A stretch of 64,000 bases of DNA, taken from Anagrus nilaparvatae. Lineage: Eukaryota; Arthropoda; Insecta; Hymenoptera; Mymaridae. Positions 1 through 9,518 of the stretch are shown piece after piece. Position 1 is the stretch's first letter. The number at the start of each line of letters is the position of its first letter. The notes under the pieces are model-generated. The model searched no databases. It saw nothing but the letters and a program-made list of their open reading frames with translations, and was not told the DNA's origin. The stretch is from positions 19,464,501 to 19,528,500 of the forward strand of contig JAKSXM010000272.1 in the NCBI GenBank assembly GCA_022575985.1, given 5' to 3'. The position numbers and the translations under genes are program-made.

Positions 1-687
1 TATATTTTATAATACGTTAGTTAAAGAAAAAAAAATGTTAAAAAAATCAGTAAAAAAAAGGCATAAATTTCGCATATAAATTACATAGTATATTTTTATG
101 AATGTATGTAAAAAAATGAATAATTAGCTATTTCTCTTATTCGCACTTAAGATTTTTTTTAATATTCATAATTATTTTTTTCTTAACTACAAATTTTTTG
201 TTTTATGTATGTGTAAAAATGTTGTATAACTCATCAGTATTTTTTTTTTATCTGTGAAATATTTTTATCTTACCTAGTTAATGTTTAAGAGAAATTGGGG
301 TGAATTGGAATATTTTGTGTTTTTATTTTTATTTTATAGTAAAAAAATACGATGGAATAGAAAGATATTGAGTTAAAAACATTGAATTTTATTTCTTTGT
401 AGTCAGTACGAATTCCAACTCTCTACCATTATTTTTATGGCAAGGAGAATATGAAAACCAGGAGAGTATAAAATTTTTTCCTTCGATTTTTCATCCTAAA
501 TAAAAGTATTGAAACAATTTTGAAATTGCTATTGTACAATAAAATAAATAGATTTATTCATATTTTCCAAATTGTTTAGCAATCTAAAATCTTAAATTAA
601 GATCTTTTAATTGAACCTTAAACCAAAAAATAAAGGAATTTTCTTGTCAGAGAAACATTGTATGAAATGAGTCTCGGAAATAAATAA
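1..687. other. A+T-rich DNA, no gene seen
   Basis: Homopolymer-rich A+T sequence. I see no conserved coding pattern, RNA gene or clear inverted repeat here. Confidence 0.6.
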
Positions 688-775
688 ACAATTCTCCAGA
701 TCATATTTTACCTCAGTTTTGCCTTTGATGATAATTTACAGATGATCTGGGTCATTTTTTATTTTACTGGCCATA
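688..775 (+). repeat. Family B hairpin repeat, right-arm copy
   Basis: This matches the right half of the family B repeat: a short TTTTACCTC..TTTGCC stretch, then TAATTTACAGATGATCTGGG, CATTTTTTATTTTACTGG and a tail. Better copies lie at 42975-43215 and 49735-49975. It is diverged and lacks the C+G-rich left half. Orientation is assigned from the position of the tail. Confidence 0.6.
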
Positions 776-980
776 TGAGAAATAATATTTATATGGTCGA
801 AAAAAAGTGTACTAAGCAAGCAACAAAAAGGCGTATTTTACCACTGACGAAAAATATAGCAGATTCTCTACAGGATCTTCGAAAATTTATTTGGCCAGAT
901 GCGAAGTATTACAGGCGTGAAGAAAGAATATACTATATTATAAACGTTCTTAGCATAAAGATAAGAATTTTTTTTTCATA

Positions 981-1172
981 ATGTCTCGAAAATACGCATT
1001 TCCCAGCCATGTTTTTTCGACAATGAAAAAAGAAAAAATTGTAAACGAACCTCGGCCATAAAAAAAGAATAACCCAAATCGCAGCTTACCATTCTTGGCT
1101 TCGCCCCATAGTAATTTACGTTTGTACGATTTTATTTTTCTGGCCATGAACTGTAATCTACTTTTCTAGGAA
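981..1172 (+). repeat. Family B hairpin repeat
   Basis: Nearly full copy of a ~200-bp dispersed repeat. The left half resembles GCATTTCCCAGCCA. It is followed by an imperfect palindrome, AAGAATAACCCAAATCGC..TTACC, a C+G-rich loop CTTGGCTTCGCCCC, then TAATTTACG and TATTTTTCTGGCCATG. The short open frame that crosses it on the minus strand is a by-product of the repeat. Confidence 0.75.
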
Positions 1173-2495
1173 GTTTAATATTAATGATGGTCTATAAAAA
1201 TTTGAGTGAATACTTTATTTCCACACTATATTTCCATTCCGTAGAGTTAAATAGGATGTCCCAGATCGTATAGTTAACCGTCCTAAATATCACCTAAAAT
1301 GATATAATTTACGAGGAATATCAGCCATTTTTATTTTCTGGCTTTAGGTCGTTATTCATAATATGCAGTTATTTAAAAACACGAACAATAAAGTTAAGAT
1401 TCGAAAAATCATTGGCCAAATTTTAATGAAATTAGACTGAAGGTATACTTTCAAAAATATGCTTAAGTATACTTATACTTGGGCTACAGCTTAATATATT
1501 TTAAAATTCAATTTTCTTAAATGATAATAAAAAAAATTACCACCAAGCACAAAAAAAATCTGGAAAAATTAACTTCAACTAATTTAGAAAACACGAATTC
1601 GTATAAATATATAATAAAAAAAATTAATAAATTTTACTAAAAATTTTGAGTAACCATAAACCAAAATTACTTTATCGAGTTATTACCCAATTTTTCCAAA
1701 AAAATCACCAATACTAAGAAATTAATACAGATTAATACATAAATTTTCTCGCATAAGTTTAGAATTGAATCATTAAATCTGTATTTAATATAGTAAGAGT
1801 AATGAATTTACATTTGTGAAATATCAAATGTTCAATATGCGTGTAGCTGTGTCAGCGTGGGTGTATAATATTTTTGTGTATAAGTAAACAAAATGATAAA
1901 GATACTCTAAAGAGTAAAAGGGACGGAAATAAACGAGTCACTCATAGAAGCGTAACAATGGCTTCGTGTCGTTCAACCACGCGAATAAAACTTAACGTGT
2001 TCATATATAAATGACACGAAATTAATGTTCTTAAAATATTATGAATCTAAATACGCATTAGGTTTCATAAAACATATTTCTTGTAAACATCAATTTAAAA
2101 CCAAATTTGTCATACAATGAATATTCATTATTTATTTTTTTACGCAGTACGATTGATGGTATATAAAAAACAAATAAAAATTTTTGTTGTGCTTCAAGCG
2201 AAGCATGAAAATTACTAAATGGAATATAATAAAAAAATGTGTAAATATGTAATTTTAATATAGATTTCATAATAATTTTTTAAAAAAACTTTAGAATATT
2301 CAGAAAACAATAGAAATTTGTATTAAAATTCTTTGGAAAAACAGAAGATAAATATTTCAAGATTATCTTGATTTACATATTTTTGTACATTCAATAGAAA
2401 AGTACCTTTTTAGCTCACGTGTGATGCATATGTCTTGAGTTGAAATGCGCATTTAAAATTGAATTTTTTTTTTCAAAAATTTGTTTCGTAATTAA
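1173..2495. other. A+T-rich DNA, no gene seen
   Basis: Mostly low-complexity A+T sequence. The stretch 1845-2010 is somewhat richer in C+G (it contains CGTGTAGCTGTGTCAGCG and GGCTTCGTGTCGTTC), but no reading frame longer than about 20 codons or known RNA fold was found in it. Confidence 0.5.
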
Positions 2496-2620
2496 CTAAC
2501 AAGGGGAGTATCCTCATACCTGTTGTTTGATCTCATAGTATGGGCCTTTTGGGCCTATAACAGCGAGCTTGAATGTTAATAAATGGGATTTTGGGTATTT
2601 TTTCGTATAACACTGTCACC
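2496..2620. repeat. End of an AACAAGGGGA-type element
   Basis: CTAACAAGGGGAGTATCC matches the terminus of the inverted-repeat element at 40319-40840 (CTAACAAGGGGATACTGC). It is followed by a short hairpin around TATGGGCC/GGCCTATA. No matching right terminus was found, so this is either a truncated copy or a relative with different internal sequence. Confidence 0.4.
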
Positions 2621-2759
2621 TTTATACATGTTAATTAATCTAAGAAAACTTCTGGTTAATCTTATTTTTTTGTTTAAGTGTCTAGTTTTCAACGACCAAA
2701 ACATCACAGTGAGAGTATTAGTGATAAAAAATTCGTCTTACGGCGTTTAAACTGAACAC

Positions 2760-2962
2760 TAGGGATGTGTGGTTACCCGAAAGTCAAAATTTCGGGTTTT
2801 TTGCTTAGATTTGGGTAGATTTTGGGGTATCGAAGGAAGCTTTCGATTTAAAAATGCTACTGCAGACCTTTTTCGGGAAGTTTCAGGTTTCACACGAAAT
2901 ATGACCTGCAAAAATCTGAAAAAAATTTCAGAAAACTTTTGACTTCGGGATAAAAAAACTCG
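2760..2962. mobile_element. hAT-like MITE (family E), copy 1
   Basis: The left end TAGGGATGTGTGGTTACCC resembles the TAGGGGTGTGCGGGTACCC-type ends of nonautonomous hAT elements. The opposite end carries a decayed TTCGGGATAA. Related copies lie at 52299-52502 and 53109-53532. The hAT assignment rests on terminus resemblance only. An 8-bp target duplication was not recognisable. Confidence 0.45.
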
Positions 2963-3838
2963 CTGTACTTGATGAAATAAGTTATTTTGTATAAAATAAA
3001 TTTTTAACTACAAAATCAAGTATTTTCTCATCACCTTTATTCTCTGCATATCTCTCAAATTTGTTGATTAATTAAAAACTCAAAAAATAAAATAAATAGT
3101 GAACTTTCTTCACTCGATACACTTTTTTTACTAATTTAATTCCATCCATTCTGCATGATAATTGAACTGGACAGGACAAAGAATTTAAAAGCATTCGCTT
3201 ATACATGGATTTCGTGACAGAATAATTTGTCTGTATATTTTCAAGATACATATTTCATCTGTTTTCCAAAATTTTAGAGAATTATTAAAAACTTCTGGTT
3301 TCAAAACAACCCAAACCCTCCTATTTTTCCTTATAAAAACTTTGTATAAAATATAAAAATTTACAATTTCACAATTTTATTTTTATTTACTGTATACATA
3401 AATATTACAAGAAGTCTATGTTTCCTATTTCCTTGTTTTCCCCTTAAATTGAAAGTTTAATTAACAAAAAAATTTTTTTCATCCGTGTTTGGAAAATTTT
3501 TCATAATGTATTTTATGTATTTAAATAGTAATTCTGTTTAGTGCTTGAAAGAAAATTTAAGTAGTATAATTACACAAAAGTTAGTTTTTATAATAATTAA
3601 ATGACATCATTTTTTTAAGTTATCATAATAAAAGCAAAAAATTTATCTCTTGTAAGTACTTCAAAGAAAAATTCTTTAAAAAATTTTTATAGGTTTATAA
3701 ATATTCTTCGTACTTGAAGATAGGCGAAACCTAATTTTTAAATATTTCCCTTTACTCTTCAAGTAATTTAAACAAAAATTAAGCGAAGCAATTCAACATG
3801 GCAAACTATATATCTAATTTGTCAAAAAATTTTCACCA
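2963..3838. other. A+T-rich DNA, no gene seen
   Basis: No coding pattern, RNA gene or strong repeat recognised. Confidence 0.5.
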
Positions 3839-4220
3839 CACACTAAAAAATAATGTACACAATAATATAATGTACACAGGTTAATAAATTTACTATAGTA
3901 CTCTCTAAATCCTATTTGGTAAATCGAAAGTATAAACAACAAAATAGCAAATTTTTACCAATCACAATTTGTAATTTATAAATTTACAAATTCTATTTGG
4001 TAAATTTTAAGATTTATAAATTCTATTTGGTAAATTTTAAGATTTACAAATTCTTTATAAATTACAAATTGCAATTGGTAAAAATTTGCTATTTTGTAGT
4101 TTTTGCGTTCGATTTACCAAATAGGATTTATAGAGTAACAGCAATATTACTAAAAATTGTTGTATTAGTAAATTTACTAACCTGTGTACATTATAATGTG
4201 TACATTATTTTTTTACTGTG
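3839..4220. mobile_element. 382-bp palindromic MITE-like element
   Basis: Long inverted repeat. The left end CACACTAAAAAATAATGTAC pairs with the right end, whose complement reads CACAGTAAAAAAATAATGTA. The arms continue through ACAGGTTA.TAAATTTACTA and AAATCCTATTTGGTAAATCG. The centre (about 3986-4054) holds two direct copies of a ~30-bp unit TTCTATTTGGTAAATTTTAA. The 94-codon frame through it is made of this repeat and is not a credible gene. Confidence 0.75.
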
Positions 4221-4554
4221 CTGTAAAATAATCTGTTTAGGAATCAATAAGTTTCAACTGCAAGAAAATGTACAGCTTTGAATTATTGAATCGCCAAAAG
4301 TTACATAAAACAAATAAACAAATATTCCTTATAAATACGCTAATTAGATATTTATTTGCATTAGAAAGTTTTTTCTGGCAAGATGGTTTAAAGATAATAT
4401 AACATCAATGGAATTGTTTTATAATTTATACACACGATTTTCTATTACATATATTTAAATAATAAGTTTTATCGTAAGTCATCAGCTAATCAATGTAAAT
4501 AATTAAACAAAGGAAAAAACCAACCTTTAAACTTAAGCTTAAGCTCTCCAAATA

Positions 4555-4790
4555 AAATAGTATATTAAGTATCATGGGCATAAAAGTTTTGGCACTAGCG
4601 TAAGCACTAGCACGAGTGCTTGGCGAAGCTGGACACGAGTGATATTTGTTCACGCAAGTGTCTAAAGTATTTCACCCCTGGCGCTTACAATATTTTTTGT
4701 CTACCTAGACGTAGAACGAGTGCAGAAAATTCTTTACGTGTGAGTTTTACGCCCGGGAGGGCAAAAACCTTATTTTTACCAGTTCTGTTT
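4555..4790 (+). repeat. Family A dispersed repeat, copy 1 (fullest)
   Basis: About 235 bp and much richer in CpG than its surroundings. It begins TATTAAGTATCATGGGC, continues TTTTGGCACTAGCG and CACTAGCACGAGTGCT, then GTGATATTTGTTCACGC, ATTTCACCCCTGGCGCTTAC, CTACCTAGACGTAGAACGAG, and ends GAGTTTTACGCCCGGGAGGG. Six other copies in the window match parts of this order. It carries inner inverted repeats (ACTAGCGT/CACTAGC; GCACGAGTGC). No class can be assigned. Confidence 0.75.
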
Positions 4791-5000
4791 TCAGAAAGTT
4801 CCGTCAATCAGATCAGTATGATACTGGAATTTTCAATTATGACAAAAAACTTTTAAGTTTAGCGTATACGCTACAAAAACTCACTATAGTGAGTGAGTTC
4901 AGACAAATGGTTTTTTACTCAAATTAAAAACAATGATCGCCAGAGGATAAAGATCGATAATTTATTTGTATGATGAATAGATTATATACGAGGTTATATA

Positions 5001-5966
5001 TTAATACTCCAGTCAAAATACGGGGGGGGGGGGTGTACTTACGGTTGCGAATACGAGATTTCCTCTAGTATAGGATTTTTGGGTCGCTGAACACGAAAAT
5101 CGGGGTCTTTTGGTAAAGAAAATGGAGCTTCACGCTTAAATTTGCAAAAACTACCCCCAAAAGGGGGTATTTTTGAAGTATTCGCGTTCTGAGTCGATAG
5201 ATTTGCCAAAGAATTGGTTTCTAAGGGTTTTTTGGGTCGCTAATTAAGAATTTCGATGATTTTTAAAGGTAACATTAATATTCCACCCCTAAATTAGCTA
5301 AAACTACCCCTAAAATGGACGTTATTGCTATTTCTGCATTTTGTATGCCCAGATTAGGTCCATAGGGTTTTTTGGATCGCAGATAACGAATTTTGCGGAA
5401 TTTTTTATGAATAATTAATATATCATCCCTTAATTACCTAAAACTACCCCTAAAAGGGTTGTTTTTGCTATTTCTGCATTTTGTACGCCCAGATTAGGTC
5501 CATAGGGTTTTTTGGGTCGTAGATTTTAGGGGTAGTTTTAGCTAATTTAGGGGTGATATATTAACTATTCATAAAAAAATCCATGAAATTCGTTTTCAGT
5601 GACCCAAAAAACCCTATGGACCTAATCTGGGCGTACAAAATGCAGATATAGCAAAAACGTCCATTTTAGGGGTAGTTTTAGCTAATTTAGGGGTGTAATA
5701 TTAATGTTACCTTTTGAAATTCTTAATTAGCGACCCAAAAAACCCTTAGAAACCAATTCTTTGGCAAATCTATCGACTCAGAACGCGAATACTTCAAAAA
5801 TACCCCCTTTTGGGGGTAACTTTTGCAAATTTAAGGGTGAAGCCCCATTTTCTTTACCAAAATACCCCGATTTAAGTGTTCAGCGACCCAAAAAATCTAT
5901 ACTATAGCAAATCTCGTATTCACAACCGTAAGTACACCCAAACCCGTATTTTGACTGGAGTATTAA
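5001..5966. mobile_element. Foldback DNA element F1 with modular arms
   Basis: Near-complete inverted repeat: arms about 5001-5456 and 5524-5966 around a loop of about 67 bp. The terminal 24 bp on each side match, ending in TTAA and containing CTCCAGTCAAAATACGGG. The arms are built from repeated ~115-bp modules: ACTACCCCTAAAA, then TGCTATTTCTGCATTTTGTA, CCCAGATTAGGTCCATAGGG and TTTTTTGGGTCGC. The loop is one more half-module. Each side is flanked by TTAA, or by TA if the ends are drawn shorter. No transposase is present, so mobilisation would have to be in trans. Confidence 0.85.
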
Positions 5967-6132
5967 CCAATGAATAAATTTATTATTCAATTTTATTACA
6001 GCGGAAATTTATTTTTTTAATTTTTGAACTTTTTTTCGGAATTATGCCCGTTTTTCAAAAATATTTGTACATTGCAATATTGGAATCAAAGCAGTTTTGT
6101 TTATTGAACTTTCTAGATCTTATTCTTAAGCA

Positions 6133-6172
6133 CTGAAAAAAATTCCGGTTGTCGCAGCAGGATTTTTTTTAA
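6133..6172. repeat. Family D short hairpin, half copy
   Basis: CACTGAAAAAAATTCCGGTT followed by GTCGCAGCAGGATTTTTTTT. This matches the CACTGAA..AATTCCG end and the CTTGTCGCAAG core of the tiny palindromes at 63029-63083 and 50278-50353. The right CAGTG end is missing. Confidence 0.55.
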
Positions 6173-6399
6173 CGATTGCAAGCATCTTGAAACGTATAAA
6201 GAAAATTTTTAAAAAAATGAGTTTGACTCATTTAAAATGCGAGCACAGTGGCATGGCGGGATTAAAAAAAACGAAGCCAAATTATTTGGTACTAACGGTT
6301 CTGCAAGCAATAACAAAATGTTGTTAATGGTCTACTTCATCTAATAAAGTAAAACATCATAAAAATTTTTCTTGACATTGGCATTTTAAACTCCCATAG

Positions 6400-7078
6400 A
6401 AAAAAATAGGTATCAGATACAAAAATCGAGTAAAACCAATAAAGGTATCAGATCCGAGTAATTAAATAAAAACGATGTTTCTAAAACTAACACAAAAATT
6501 GGTAACTACGTCCAAAAAAAAATAATTTTTTTTTATTAATTTTTTTATGCAAAAAGTTTTTATAAAATTAGTATCAGATCCACAAAATCCAGTAAAAATG
6601 GTATTTTTAAAACTAGTACTTCTAAAGAAAAAAATTAGGTTCTGCGTCCGAAAAGAAAAAAAAATAGTTTTTTTTCCCTAGGGTCTCAAAACTTGCTTAT
6701 AATATGCTATAAAAAATCATAATTTCACCTATCAAAATGGTTCCTCTATATGTGGAATTACAAATAGGAATATAAAAAATTTTATTATTGATGATGCATT
6801 GAATCTAACGGTCATAATCATGAGAGTTATGAAAGCCAATTTTGGTGAACATAAAATGTCGTAGGGACGTTCAATAATTACGAAACACTAATTTTGGCAA
6901 ATTTTAAATTAGTTCACCCCCTTTCAACGCTGTGTAACGCTTAAAGTTCAGTTCAACCACCCTACTAAAACGTTGCGGAACGAAATTCTTGATAAGTGAC
7001 CCAAGTAACATATAATAGACTAAGATTCATGACGGCTAGTAACTAAACAACACACTCCTCCCGGGATTTGACTGGAGT
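6400..7078. mobile_element. Decayed relative of foldback F1
   Basis: The right end CCCGGGATTTGACTGGAGTA (7059-7078) matches the F1 terminus at 5943-5962. Upstream, ATTCTTGATAAGTGACCCAA matches the F1 arm text ATTCTTAATTAGCGACCCAA. The stretch 6409-6620 holds three diverged units starting GTATCAGAT and ending TTTCTAAAACT or TTTTAAAACT. A left terminus was not found. Confidence 0.5.
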
Positions 7079-7853
7079 ACATCTTTTCAGTACATCATTC
7101 TATTATTAGTAGCTGTACTTTCTTATTTGTCACTACACTTCAAGAATCTCCTTATTTTCTATGGGATCCAATTTTGATCCCGGGTTTCCTTCTATACTTG
7201 TTTCAGTTTCGACCGTTTTATTTTTAGCGTGAATTTCTGTATTATGAATTTTATTTTGTAAAATTAAAAAAAAATAATTTTCGTTACGCAACATTTTTTT
7301 ACCGTAAACGTACCCCAACGTAAATCCCAGTAATGGTTTCAATAAAACGATCCCTCCCTATACAGCATTGCATAATTAATTTCCATTCTATTTAAAAATT
7401 AAAAACTAAAAAAAAAAATCTATTTTAATATTTACAATAATTTACTTTTAAGCATAAAAAAAATAATGACCGTTATATTCAATACATCATATCATTTGTA
7501 TTAGAGTGGACCTAAAATTGGAGTTTTAAGAAAAACTTTGCTCTCCGGGTTTTTTTCGTGAACTTTTGGTATTAAAAAGTCTCCAGCTCCAAGGATTTTG
7601 CTTTTGCTTTTCAAAAACACGTCCATGTAATTTTCTCATTTAAATAACATGGGGGAATTTTGACTTTTCAGCTTTCTAAATTTTTACAAAGCTTGCAAAA
7701 TGTTTTGAAAAGCTACAAATCAATGGAAAGTACTGTTTAAATATATAAAAAATGGTACCCAAACTCAATTAGCCTAAAAAAATATTTTTAAAGCGATTTT
7801 ACCAGCAATAAACGTAAAAAAATGCTCCATTTAAATTACATGAAGCCATATAT
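7079..7853. other. A+T-rich DNA, no gene seen
   Basis: No recognisable coding or RNA feature. A 70-codon minus-strand frame at 7133-7342 has no family resemblance that I recognise. Confidence 0.5.
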
Positions 7854-7948
7854 CCTAATGACCATTTTTCCTAAAACCGTTTTTCCTAATTTTTTTTTCC
7901 TAATCCAATATTCCTAAAATCATTTTTCCTAAGAGGCAAATTTCCTAA
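7854..7948. repeat. Minisatellite of seven phased CCTAA motifs
   Basis: Seven CCTAA motifs start at 7854, 7870, 7885, 7899, 7913, 7928 and 7944, a spacing of 14-16 bp, each usually preceded by TTTTT. The unit is a degenerate ~15-mer such as TTTTTCCTAANNNN. CCTAA is the complement of TTAGG, the common insect telomere unit, but here it is separated by T-rich spacers, so I call it a minisatellite rather than a telomeric array. Confidence 0.75.
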
Positions 7949-8129
7949 TAAATATATTTAATTCAATTTAATAAAACAACAATTTTTTATATATTTGAAT
8001 TATTGTTATTTATTTTCAAAATAAAATTATTGAAAAATTCATCAAATAGTGATATTATACGATAGAAGCTCAAGATATTCCATAACCTTGTCATTTTGTT
8101 TACATTCTATTTAAGAACTATGCCGAAAA

Positions 8130-8620
8130 TTCGGTTTTGTGCATCCGCCACTTTTTTGGGGGGGCTGCTGTCACTGCACGCCCAAGACTTAATTCTGCCA
8201 CAGCAATCGCCGAATCTGATTGTTCTCTTTGAATATTTCTAATAAATAAATAAATATCTGGATGATGTTCGCCAACCATCAACCTAAACTTATTGTGCCT
8301 TCACTACAGTTGTTTGTTCTGTGTTGCCCTTCGATAGTTCCTAGGTATTGGTTCCATATTGGCACCGGGTACCTTGATGGAACTGCTCGGCGTCTTCCTC
8401 TACCTAGTCTACCATACAGCTTCTAAATTTTCTGGAATAAGTTCTTCTAGTTCAAGGAAAACTTCTTAAACATCTACAATTGGAACAAACGCTAAAACCA
8501 TTAACATGAGAGTATAATTTTTGATATCACGATTTTCAATATCTGCATATTCAGTTTGTAATCCTTTTTCCTGTACTTTCCTATAAATATTTTGACCCAG
8601 AATAAAGTGATTCAGGAAAA
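8130..8620 (-). pseudogene. MULE-type transposase C-terminal remnant
   Basis: Read on the minus strand, the sequence resembles the C-terminal half of insect MULE transposase-domain proteins (often annotated with FLYWCH fingers). It shows QNIYRKVQEKGLQTEYAD, then LMVLAFVPIVDV and EVFLELEELIPENLEA. After degraded text with several stops, it continues FRLMVGEHHPDIYLFI and QREQSDSAIAVAEL, ending near PPKKW. In-frame stops (one right after PIVDV) show it is dead. Family knowledge: these proteins have LGLQ.xY, ALAFVP..DV, PRTNN..EGWH and HHP.IW blocks in this order, and the PRTNN block is lost here. The N-terminal catalytic part was not found upstream (above 8620). The call rests on remembered family patterns, not a database search. 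Confidence 0.7.
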
Positions 8621-9386
8621 ATTTGTCGACAAGCATTGATAATGCACAGTAGATGCATGTATCCTTTACCAAATTAATGGGAAAGGATGAATTTCGTAGG
8701 TCTTTAAAATGAATACGAATATTTGATTTGGTAAAATGACGTATATTGTATAAGTTAAATGTATAAAATAATATTACATGCGACAATGCTACAACTTAAA
8801 AAGCCGAAAAGAAAGTGTCTTAAAATTAGATTTTTTGATCATTTTATAGGCTCTGTTTCTCATAGATTTTGTTGAACTTAAAGTAGGAAAAATTGCATTT
8901 ACATTAGTATAAGATCATGTGTAATTTTTAATCTAAACATTCTCACAGTAGCTTTAATGTTAGATAGAAATTTATCTATTGCATATGCTAGTTCTCAATT
9001 CGGAACATATAAACGGATAAAACACATGCCTAATAGAACTACTGGTTTTTGTAGTCAGCGGCAAGTAATCTGTTTATTTTATACTAATTAATAGTACTTG
9101 AAAGTGTTTGGATTATAGTTAAAATTATGAATTACTAGGAAATTTTGTAAAATGCTAGCGACTTTGTAAATATTCAATAAATATCAATTGTGAGAATGTT
9201 TTTGCAAATACAAAAATAAAAATATATTAAATAAATTTAAGAAATATAAATTTTCGTTATAATAAAATAAAAAATAAAGCATGTGATTGTACAGATAATT
9301 GCAAGCTCGAAATCCCCCATAATTCTTAAAGGCATAAAATTTTGAATCCTAAATTCTGTCAGTACCATTTCTTACCTATTCATAAT

Positions 9387-9494
9387 GTCTAACGTCCATA
9401 TCAGTTTGAATGTTCGATCCCGGAAGTTAAGCAAAGTTGAGCGCGGTTAGTACTTGGATGGGTGACCGCTTGGGAACACCGTGTGTCGTTAGTC
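9387..9494 (+). rRNA. 5S rRNA gene, variant with 12-nt internal deletion
   Basis: Matches animal 5S rRNA along its length: CTAACGTCCATATCAGTTTG, then GATCCCGGAAGTTAAGC, GCGCGGTTAGTACTTGGATG, GGTGACCGCTTGGGAACACC and CGTTAG near the end. Length is about 108 instead of about 120, because roughly 12 nt between CTGAAT-like and CCGATC-like text (helix III/loop C region) are absent. Helix I still pairs (CTAACG with CGTTAG), with one U-U mismatch near the end. The internal pol III control region (AAGTTAAGC and the TACTTGGATGGGTGACC box C) is intact. A T-run follows at 9495. It may be a transcribed variant or a pseudogene. No second copy is in the window. Confidence 0.85.
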
Positions 9495-9518
9495 TTTTTT
9501 TTTCTTTTTTTTTATATT
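9495..9518 (+). terminator. Pol III T-run terminator after 5S
   Basis: Runs of nine and ten or more T, broken by one C, directly follow the 5S 3' end. This is the usual RNA polymerase III stop signal. Confidence 0.6.

Noticed and set aside
3997..4281. 94-codon plus-strand open frame
   Set aside because: It runs through the tandem units and right arm of the palindrome at 3839-4220. The repeated peptide comes from the DNA repeat.
5023..5032. Long G run, and a similar C run at 42347-42359
   Set aside because: Homopolymers; may be assembly or slippage artefacts. No G-quadruplex pattern of four separate runs.
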